From Lineus longissimus (Eukaryota > Nemertea > Pilidiophora > Heteronemertea > Lineidae), in contig NC_088308.1 of assembly GCF_910592395.1 (NCBI RefSeq), forward strand, positions 3,102,001 through 3,162,000: DNA of 60,000 nucleotides, in the 5' to 3' direction. Numbering within the stretch: position 1 is the first letter of the stretch; each line of letters starts with the position of its first letter. Of this stretch, positions 29,501 through 41,600 are shown in pieces. Under the pieces are notes generated by a model. That model did not search any database. It saw only the letters and a list, made by a program, of their open reading frames with translations, and had not been told where the DNA came from. Both the position numbers and the translations under genes were made by a program.

Positions 29501-32500
29501 GGGGAGGGTTATCGCCGTCTGATGGAAGGTTACGCCCTCCTTTACTAAATGCTGTCAAACAAATCGGTTAAATAATGAGCTAACATAATGCCTTATGGTG
29601 AAAAGGTTACTGGTTGCTTCACCATTAGCCTTTTTACCCAATGGTCGTTTAGCCAGCCAGGCCCACGTGGCTACTGGGGCTTGATTTATGATGTAAAATT
29701 ATTTATGGCATTTAGTATATACCTTGAGACAGTAGTTGCCTGTCCTTCTGGTGGTCGGATTTTATTCTTTGACAGGTTTGGGGCAAAATTTAGTAAGTGT
29801 CGATGACAAGTTTTTAGCCTTGGCTATCATCAGATCTGATGTCAGGGGCCTAAATAATTTGGCTAAAGTGACTGTGGGCAAAAAGACTACGGGGGAAACA
29901 ACCACGATTTGGTAAAAAGGACGATATCTGTAAGAAGCAGATTAGCATTAGTCGATTTTAGCAATGAAATTAAAACGAACTTGTCAAAATTGCACATTGG
30001 AGTATCCTTAGTTGTCGATTGTTGAGGCACCAATGTTTATTTTCATATAATGAAATCCTTTACTAGGCACTACTTTTTCATGATGTTTGGGCAATAAGTA
30101 ACAACGAAAGTTTGTTGTCGAAATTTTGTTCAAGTAACTGCCAAGGCAGCATCTAAAATTATTCCGTAGAAATACATCCACAAAACATCTAAAACGGCAA
30201 CAATTATTGTAAAAGCCTCTGATTAAGTAGTGATACAAACTGTACTCAATGTGCAAACTGGTACATCTATATCTATAGCAAAAAGAAGATTTCTGCTGAA
30301 GATTATTCGACTACTTCAATGTTCAGCAGGTGCAGTTAGGAAATTAAAAAGGTAAATTCAACCAGAATATTTGACAGGATTCAATAGATCTATCGTTAAA
30401 GCATTCTGATCAAAAAACTTCAGATGCATCGATTAAAGATTCGATGAAAAGATGAGACAAAAAGTTTGGGTGCAAAGATTAGACATGAAGTTCGGGTGCA
30501 AATTTTGCAGGAACGTTCTGTTATCAAATGTGGAAGAAAGATGCATTAGAGTAAAGAAACGTGCTGTGAGAGGCAGGTACACAATGGGACAGGGGCTAAA
30601 GGATAGTGGCAGCCAGGATTGGAAAAAACATCACAAAATCAATTTTGAAATACTCATGTTCAAGATCTAAGACCACTTCATTAATCACAAAGAAATCAAC
30701 ACATAGGCCAAGCCGAACATGACGTCATGACCATTGGAAATCTTGGTGTCACCAACCCTATGTCCATCCAAACTGAACACTTTGAATGGGATCGACAACC
30801 ATGAGCATAATTTCACAAATTTCTTGAATATTTAGGGACTGTCTTAGATCTGTGAAACTAGAGGATGTAAATTCTCTCTTCTTATGTGTATCTCTTGGCC
30901 ATATTTCATGGTTACGGCTTTGGATATGACCTCAAGTATACAATGGCGCACAAGGATGGCTTCTCGACACATACATATCTCTTGGGTGATTTGGTCAAAG
31001 TAATGCTTGTACAGTACTTGATGATAAGATCATTGGCTAAAACTGAGTTAGGTCAAGATTGCCACCGTCTAAGAGTACGTCTAAGAGTATCAGACATCAA
31101 AAAAGATGTAATTTTGCCTGTGTAGACGCCAAGGTATACAGACTGGATCGCATAATGTGGAAAAACATTTCAACTTAAGAGATTGAACTAAGGCAAACTT
31201 GTCACCAATGGCTATGCTAATCTAGGTGAGTCAGAAATTTAATTGGTTGATTTTCATACAATCCAACTAAATGGCAGTGTCTGCAGCACAGACACAGAAA
31301 CTGCTACAAGAGACTGACCTTTCTGAAACCACATGACCATTCTGTCGTTATATATTTTACATCTCTTGAACTTCCTCTAAAGCAGTCTTCTGAGAAATCA
31401 ACTGTCATACAAATTTGCTTCAGGTTAATGAAATGCAAAAGTGCAAGTCATGCACTGCTGGAATCGTGAGACATTCACATCACCAAATTGTTTAAAATTG
31501 CCATGCGTCAATACAAGCAACTGAATAAGATTGTGGATCTCGGTCAGAAATGCAACCATTACAAAAACAAGCATAAGAGAAACATATCTTCATATCAGAT
31601 CAAAGAATTGGCTTGCGTATCATATACGTTAGTCTTCTTTATCATGAAGCTCTGGCTCTGGTGGCCGTGAGCAAATTTAGACCTTCAAAGGGGGATGGCT
31701 ATAATCATGTGATTTCTCCTTTACTGTGATCATTATTCAGCTTAGTGCTTTCATGATAATCTAGTAAACACCAACAAATTTTAGATTCCGATTAAAATCT
31801 TCCACAAGTATGGGATCAAGAAGAAGCTACCTATAGAAGGATACAGCACCATTTAACCACTTTCACAAAAAGGAAGTCCAAAGAAGGTAGTATAGATACA
31901 TTTATTGTCATTGACCTTTTACATTAGTTTTGGATACACCCAGTGAGGTAATAGTGTAAGTAGTAAATGTACCAGTATAGTACACCGAGTTTAGTACACG
32001 TGTACTCAAATAGTGATGGTAGTATGGACGCGGCCCATTCAGTTCTAGCGTTAGTAGTAAAGGGGCCCATATGGTACACCGAGTTTAGTACACATGTACT
32101 AAAATAGTGATAGTAGTATAGACGCCAATTCTGTACTAGCGTTAGTAGTAAAGGGGGCCATATGGTACATCGAGTGTAGTACACGTGTACTAAAATAGTG
32201 ATAGTAGTATAGACGCTAATTCTGTACTAGCGTTAGTAGTAAAGGGGGCCATATGGTACACCGAGTGTAGTACACGTGTACTAACAAAGTGATAGTAGTA
32301 TAGGTGCCCATTAAGTACTAACACAGAGCAAGAGATATGGGTATCCACAGCAGAGTATTTGAGTCTTCGAGCAGCACATTGTTGCTATACCCATTGTCTC
32401 AACAAAATGCCAGTAGCATAGGCACCCATACTACTAACAATGTGTTAGCTATACAGTGTTAGCAGTACAGAAACACCAGTTGCAAAACACAGTGTGTATT

Positions 32501-35500
32501 TGTAAGAAAAGTACACCCACCAAAACAGTGTTTGCACAGTAAAGCTGGTTGGACAACAACTGCTTATGCAAATGCTGATATAGCGATATAACATACAAGA
32601 TGCATGCGCAGCCACCACATGTCCATTTACTGTACCAACACAGTATCAGCACAAATTACACAGTGTTAGCAGCATGGATGCACAAACTGTACTGATCTGA
32701 TCACACAGTAGATGCACTCACTGTACCAACTGGGCAGTATTTAGTAAGGTATGCACATGAAGGTTCATTCACTGTTTACCAACATGGTGTTAGCAGTATA
32801 TAATAAACACTCACCAGTTTTGGCTGCGTTTGACACTGAAGAAATAATAAGTAAAAAATTGGTAAAAGCAAAAAACTAACTAAACCAACACATATTTATC
32901 CATCCAAAGTACATGGAGTTCCACGAAAGACGAGGAGCACAGATGAACAATGTTGGATATACATCTCAATGAACTTTATGGTATGTTTAAACGTGTTCCG
33001 ACTAAAGGTATTTCACTTCATAAAGGTCCCATCTGATGAACAACATTATCCGGCGCATAGAGTATGGTCCTTTCTTCATATAGCAATAAAAATCAATGGT
33101 AGCCAACTCGTTCAGTTACAGGCATATATCTTACAAGCCGTCTGTCTTGGAGATGAACCAGAGATCACCACCACTACATAGAATACTAACTGGTATCGGA
33201 AAAGGGCACACAGAGACTTGCCAAGAGAGCAAATGAACACTGGAAGTTTAAACTACTGTGACAAAGGAGACAGCAAGGTAAGGTTACTTTGTCTTTCATT
33301 TGCCAATTTCCCTCGAGAATTCCATACCCTATTAGGTAACAGCATAGTGGTATAAAGTAAGTTGGGAACTGGTTTCAGATTCAGTTCTTTTAAGTTGATA
33401 TTGGGCTGATACTGCCAGACCTACTTGGCATCCATTTCATACCAAGACCAAGCTCTTTATGGTTAAACTAATATTACAAGAACCTTTCATTCCTATTCCA
33501 GCACCCTGGTTACTAGGAGTGACCATCCGCTTTCAGAAAACAGGATTCTTTCGGAAAGTTTTTCGCAGGCACATAACAAACCTAAGAAAGGTTCTACAGC
33601 CTGTAAAATTTTTGGGGAAAACCTTTATTTCTATGAGAGACCAGTAGACCATCGGGACACATAAGAAGACAGAATTCCCAACAAGAAATATCTCAAGTTC
33701 ACAGAAATATTCTGTTAGGAGGTGTGAAGAGGGTTACAGAAAATTACTAATCATGTATGATCTGAAATTATCATGGTCATATTAGGTGACTGTGATTTTT
33801 TCAAATCTTTGGCCTTTTAACTGTTTAGAATGGGAGAAAGCGGTACAATCCCATGGTATCGTACCTCACATGAGATGACTAAATTGAAAATGTACAACAT
33901 TGGTTAAGTTGTATGTTAAGCCTGGACAGTCTTTATATCTTTCTAAAATTCGGAATTTAAGAGATACGATGAACACTTGCTCGTTTCCGAAGAGAAAGTT
34001 CCCAAACTTGAATATGTTATTGCTTTAAATAGGTTTTTGACTATATGTAAGATACCATGGGATATAACACAAAGCTAGTCAAAACACAACATGCTGTTAG
34101 AAGATAAATGGAAACACAATTTCTTCTTTTTGCAATTATCAGCCACAAATCAGGCTTCAATATTTCTAAAATATTTCCTGGTTTATTTGCCAAATATATA
34201 AGCCACATTTCATGAGGATTACTGAGTTCTCTCTCAGCATTGATTCATAGAGTCAAGTTGGATTTGATACCCAATATTCTCATAGAAGAATACAACTGTT
34301 ATACTGATTATGATGAGTTCACTGACATTAACTCATGTCCACCATTGGCACCTTTATTAGAGGAAAGGACTTTTGATTACTAGATTATTAGTAAAGGACG
34401 GGTGGTTAGTGCAACACACAGGTGATAGAGGGAGCCGAAGGCGGGTGGGAGTGATACATAATGATAAAAATGCGGTAGAGAAAATAGTGACAGCATATTG
34501 AAGTTCAGCCTACATTGACATACTCATCCAGTGTATTCTGTTTACTTTAAACATGAGATGGTATACTCGACATCTGGTGATGCAGAACTGGTTCACCCTA
34601 TTGGTATACATCTCAAGTTTATTCCTGTACCTTACTACATAGGATGGTACACTCAACATAGGGTGACATGTAGGGATGAACTGTGTCAGTGGCAGACAGA
34701 AACAGCTTTATTCATTCAAGCGAGCATCCTGTTTTAGAGAAAATGAGCAAGAGAAAAGTCTGTACCTATCACGGCATTGGCTCCTGATTTGAACAGCTTC
34801 ACTGCAAGCGAAAAAACAAGCAAGACTCAATTTGAGTTATCATATGGCTTAATTATGGCATCTTGACCACCTGGAACAGTTTTTATCAACTTATATTAGA
34901 AACATCTGGGATATGGGGTGTTTAATTTGTGCTGTTCATAAATTCAAAGCTTTTTTAGACAAGGATCTTTCTAGTCTCTGGTTTGAGACATGTAACCATC
35001 TCTTGCTCTTGACAGGCATGCACATTTAGGAAGGTACAGCCCATTTTGATTCAATCGAGACTTGCCAGTTTTGTTCAAGGTCCAACTACAGTGCCCATAC
35101 TACCACAAATTGCATCTCTGGGACCAATAAACTTCTGTCAGGTGACTTAAGTAGTTGCATGATGTGACAGGTGACATCAGACATGTCATTACCTTGATTG
35201 TGAGGTGTCTGATGTGACCAATGATGTCACGCAACACTCCATTTGTCATGAGGTGAAAATTTATAGGTCCTGGAAACATGGTGTTTTTTTGCACTGCGAG
35301 CGCTGATGTTGGGTCTTGAAAAAAGTTATCAAGTCTCATATTTGCTCTCTATAAGCTGACAAGAGATTAGCAATGGTTGGGTCACGTGCATAACGGGATA
35401 AGGGGATTGTTAATGGAATCTTAAGCACAAAATATTGACCTATTTGTGTGTGCCAAAATAAATAATGACAGGAGAATATTTTGTACACTTTATGTTGAGT

Positions 35501-38500
35501 TCTGGGGGCCAAAAAACATAACTAACACTCAAATTCACTGAGTTCCACACCCACTTTCCAGATGTTTCAGAGAAACATTAGAAAACTGATCATCTTATGC
35601 CAATTATATGACAACAATATCATAGAATAAGAAAATGTCTTCCTACACTGTAAAATATCGATCACAATACTGTAACTAATCAACAACGACCAATTGTGTG
35701 CAAGATGACTTATGTAAGTGTCGCCTAAACAACAAGTTAGCTCTCTGGTGTTCGATTTTAAAATGTACACAACAAACAAGCTTTCCATTTATCAAAGGTA
35801 CTGAACTACCATTTCAAAACAACGACTACTGTGCCTACTTTTGATACAATGTATACCGGTATGTTTGACAGTTCTTTTGAATTATGTTGTATCGGCATGT
35901 TTTCTTTAATACATTACATTACAGCCCTACATGTTTGTCAATCACCTAGATGAATCACTGAACAGAATCACAAATATACAACCATAGCCATACACAACGA
36001 TACCTTTTGAGAACTTTAAAGTTTTTTTTTAAAGTGTATTTTTGTATAATTTATAACATTGAAATTAATTATAATGATAACTAATGACACACTTAGATCG
36101 TTACTGGAAGATATGAAAACATTGAGAAGGTTTAAAAGCTTGTCACTTTCTTTGGGCGTTCATTCATTTCAGGAGGATTTATGCACCATGAATAATTAGA
36201 CAGGGTGGGTTATGAATGCAGGTTTAAAAAAATCTGAAAATTTAACGATTAAATCATCCTGTTTCGTACATGTACTCATTAATTTGTTAAAGCCGGGAGA
36301 AAAACTTCTTAAATCTTAGATAACCTCAGTCCCTAGAAGGTAAAGAAATTAAAGCAGTATTCACACAGGAATCTTGTTGATATACTCACAGCCTTTGCAC
36401 CGACACTTCTTGATGGCCCTGACATCTGACACATCGCCATGACAACTCTTGCAAAAATAACATGCTCTGAAAAAAAATAACAAATCAGCTAAAAGTTCTG
36501 AATGTACAAAATCAGTAACGCATCATTGTTGAAAACTTCTAAGGGCAAGTTAGGTATACCTACAAATAAGGACAGATTAAATCTCTAATCTATACTGCAA
36601 AAACTGTTTGGGACAATGTCACGAGATTGTATCCCCAAGTCCCAATTGTGGAAAGGTAAACTTCTATCTGAAAGCCAACATATTCTATTTGAATTTTCAT
36701 AACGATCTTTTTGCCATTGAATTTTTTCATAAAAGAGAGGTTTTTGATCAGAGAAAGAGAATGAGGTGACATTTTGACTACGGAAATTGCATTACCTTTT
36801 GTCAGAAATGCAATGAAACAGGGTATCAGTAATGTCTAGTTTGCCTTAGAAGAGTAACGGAAAGCATAATTATCTTCATGACTCAACCAAAAAAGTCACA
36901 TGGCTCTCATTCTTTGATCAAAATCACCACTTTAATGTACCTTTTCACTTCTTCTGCAGATTGTGCAATAAAGAACCCTTGTGTTGCTTGCTCTATTTTG
37001 ATATTTGGGCCAGGATTAATCGCTATACAACTGTCCTTCTGGTCCTCGCTACGCGCCTCGATTGCTATCAACAGCAGCTTAAGGCGAGAAAAACACATCC
37101 TGGAAATGAAATCACATGAAGTCAGTCAAGACAGTATTCCAAGCACGATTTTTGTCTCAGAAAGAATAACACAAGATGTATGAAAGCTAATGCTCTTCAG
37201 TAAGAATCAGGACATATTTTCTTCTCATCTGTATTCACTCATTTGAGCTTATGGTGTATGCATCTTCGACTGGGTACCAATTGGGGTCATTGGCATTGAA
37301 AAACCCTGCTAACAGACAGAGAGGAGGAGGAGTCTTCTACTTACTCAGCAGCTTGCGGAAAGGTCATGCCTACAAAAGCACTTGACAAATATTCCGTGTA
37401 CATCTCCATCCCGGTACCCCTCAGATAGTCATTCTGCCATTGTGGCATATCTGGAGACTGCAATTATGAAACAAGTTTTGTCAGAACAAACTTGATACTT
37501 TTTCTGGGTGCTGGAGGGAAGTAGGCCACAGCAATTATCTAACAGTTGGGCCCTCTTGAATGAAATTAATAAATTCAATGAAATGGCCAGGGCCATTGTG
37601 CTCACCTCATGTGGAGGAAAGATGGACAAAGAGCATGGTCTTGTGTCATGTAGTGTTAGGTTTGATGTAGGTCCAAGCAATTACAATTTCCCCAAAATGG
37701 CCAATTTACAGTACATTCGACCTCTGTGACCTTGAAAAGTAGGTCAAATCAAAGAAGACCCGGGTGACACATTGAATGGTTGTTAGAATTAGATGTACCT
37801 ATGATATAAAATTGGTGCCAATCGGGCAAGTCATTACTAGGAATAATGGCATTTTGAAGAATTTAGGATTTGGCCCCCTCCCTGGAGGCCAAACGGCAAA
37901 TCAGATCCCACCAAACTTCAGTACCTGAGATCACCTGACCAAGGGGTACATGTGTACTTAATTTGTGATCAATAGTCATTGCAGTTAAGAAACGTGCCAT
38001 AGCTACGGCCTGACGGCGAATTTACGCCATTTGACCTCTGTGACCTTGACAAGAAGGTCAAATTAAAAACCTGTGTGACATATACTGTATGGTGGTTAGA
38101 TGTACCCATGATATCAAATTGGTGGCAATCGGGCAAGAAGTTAAGGAATAATCACATTTTTAAGGTTTTTGGATTTTGCCCCCTGGTGGTCAAGTGGTGA
38201 ATCATATTGGACCAAACTTTGGTCCCTGAGATCACCTGACTAAGGGGTAAATGTGTACCAAATTTGGTATCAATAGTCATTGCAGTTTAGAAACGTGCCA
38301 TCGTTACATCCTAACGGCTAATTTACACCATTTGACCTCTGTGACCTTGAAAAGGAGGTCAAATCAAAAACCCGGAGGATATATGATGCACCTTTGCTAG
38401 AAGTACCTACCATATTTTTTTCAAAATTTCCCGACTACTATTAAGGGAGATATTGCATATTTTCACTTTTAACGTTTGTCCCCCTGGTGGCCAAACCATG

Positions 38501-38616
38501 AAACGAATCGGACCGAAACTTGGTCTCCCAGGTGTCATTACATAAGGGTACATGTGTACCAAGTTTCAACTCAATAGCTCTAACAGTTACGAAACGTGCC
38601 CTGCTAACGGACGACG

Positions 38617-38699
<83 letters not shown>

Positions 38700-41600
38700 A
38701 CGACGGACGCCACGGTATGGGATAAGCTCACCTCTGCTAAGAGGTGAGCTAAAAATGAAACTCGGCAAATCACTGTGAAAAAGCGAGTCAATCAGAAACA
38801 AAGCTGTTATCAGTTGATATCTTTGAATTGGGGCCTATCTTAACATTATCTGGGTATCAGATTATCATTAAGGGTGTTTGTGAAATGCAAGGCCAAGCTA
38901 AGCACGATGTGCTGTCACCTTAACCACACTGTGTAACCTCCTACTTCGGAAATCGGGTAGATTTGTTATTCTACTAGGACCAGTTGGTTTTATCAATCTG
39001 CTGTGATCCGCAACCACCAGTGAACATAGCCAATAGATAGAACTGAACATGATCTAGTGGAACAACAAATAATCCTCACTGTTCCGATTTGAGAATATAC
39101 AGCGTGTTAACACAACAAGTAGTTCCATCATGCAGTAATCACACCAATCAAGCATTTCATATCAATTTTCAACCCTATACAAATTCAGTCACCACTGATG
39201 CAGAGCAAAGACTTGAAATCTCTCAAGATGCCAATGCAAGCTGTCAATCATGTAATAAAACAAAAATATCAGTTTGAGTTTCTTTTTACTAGTGAAAACC
39301 TGTCATATACTCAATGTGTCCCCAACAAATGAACAACTCTCAGCCCAAGCAGGTAAGATACCTGATGATCGATATGGGTACTATTCATGCAGTCAACAGG
39401 TAAAGATGCCACAGAGCTTCCATCAGACGGAATCATTTTGAAACTGCAGAAAATTCCGTTACATCTCTTGCGGTCATCAACTCGTGCCATGGAAGCTTAT
39501 CGTCACACTCGCATCCATTGATCAATGTGATAGCAGTCACATGATACGGGGTGAAGGTCACATTGTACAACAAGTCACGACAGACTTGTGACCTTGACCA
39601 GGGTCACAGGATGGCAGATTCACACAATCAGGGAGTGGATACAGGAACAACTTTCAAACATTACCTTTGTTATATAAAACACATCATTTTTTGGCTATGT
39701 GATGGAGTTGATACATGACAACTTAAGACGTTTTTAGCTCTACAGCTTTTTCAGTCAAAGGTCTTTTGTAATTATTCTACTGACACTGATAAAGTAATGA
39801 ACAGTTTTTTTAGCCCCACTTAGAAATTAATGATCTTTCTCGAATAGAAACTAATATAGTTTGGCCCCTACCAATGTTAAATTTGGATATTAACGGAAGA
39901 GGGCTCATGTTTCTGCCAGGCCACCTCGACTCCCCAAAACGTTGACATTGCTTTTAAAATAGTATAAGCACGATTTCATTAAAGGTTAGTCGGAACGCTG
40001 CTGGGACAGCACTAATGAATACAATACAGAGAAGAAGATTTGCTAATCAATCTTGCATGCTGCCTGCTAAGGTGCATCTATTGTGAAAATGTGAAGTTCC
40101 TAGCTAACAGCAAAAAGGGAATTGGCTGGAAAATGGTAATTTGCAATGGCACTGAGAAGTAGAAGGAAGTCATAATGGTACTAATATTTCCTCTTAAAAT
40201 CTCTTTATAGTTTCCAATTTGGGTAAACTCAGTTGTAGTCAATGTGCTCTTCAACTTGCTCCATAACTTTGAAAAGTTTTAGTAGCCAATCTAGATACTA
40301 CTCATATGAAGTGTCACATCCCTGTGTCATGTGTCACTGCCACCCTTTTCCTCCGACCCTTACCTTCGACAAGAACTGAGCGCTCGGGGAGATGGAATTA
40401 CTCACCAGCTTGTAAGACCTCATTGTGAAGAGGTTAGCCATTAGCGTTGAGAAACCAGGCGCTAGGCAACTCTGCGCAATAAAACCTAGCTTCAATTCCG
40501 CTAAACAGACAGCATCATCACCTCGCTTCCAGTCCCAACTTGGGATGTTCAGTAAGTATGCCTGAAAGATAGAAAAATGTTGAATAAGTACATTAGTTGG
40601 ATAGGAACTTAAGATTGCAAACAAATGGGACTGTCAAATTTGTTATCAAAGGCATTTCATGACGAAGCTCGTGCCCCCTTATGTTGCCAAGAGTACTGAT
40701 TTTAAGCAGTTATCCACGGTAAGACAAATTACTTCAGATTTGTCTCCTTTAAGCATGTCGCCGCAGTGATAATGCTGCAGAACCAACCCATGAATGTTGC
40801 ATACAACATGAAACATTACTTTGTGACCAGTATTGTATTGATGATTATTTCTTTTGAACAAGTGGATCAATAAACTTCCAATGATGTTGAAGAATGACTT
40901 AATGATTCTTAAAATCTGCCTTTTTTGAAAAGAAAAGACATTTGATAGGTTTTATAGATCTCCAAGAGGCAAAAGCAATCTTGTCAGTATTCTTAACGAT
41001 TTATTGAAATAGTTTTTCTTTAGTTTAATTTTGTTAAAAGACTTTACAGGACATATAGAACTCAACATGATCAGAGTTAGTTAATAACTGTAACTATTAA
41101 CCATGCACTTGTTTAATTATTGGGGTGGGGCTTAGTTGGTTTAAAGCAGTCACGAGTACAGGGGAGGTCTACCTATTGAAGCTTTGAAATACAGGCCCTA
41201 CTACGCAGTACAGAATCTCACTTAGCCAGTGACGGACTGAGAAGGGAGGGATACAACTCATCTGTCAATTTCAGACGAACTTGACAGGCATGAACAGCAT
41301 CAATACTGGCTATGACTTTGGCAGACATAGTGTGAGCATATAGCACTGCACTGATTAAGTTAAAGGTGGGGTTTATTACAGTCTGATATCAATTATGGTA
41401 GAGTGGTTTATCATCTGACTTCCCACTTCAATCTTTCAGCAAAACTCTAGCAGCTCATCAGCACTACAACCTGAGCATTTTTGACCAGAATCCATTTATA
41501 GACCAGGGTGGAGTAAGGTAAGTTGGACAAAGAGATCTGCCAAGAGTCTTGTGCTGTCCCAGAGATCTCTTGGCTGCAACCCCTACGTCCGAAACCAATT

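Noticed and set aside
38441-38801. Open frames with long poly-Arg or poly-Ser runs
   Set aside because: They are translations of the (ACG)27 tract in different frames, with unrelated flanks.
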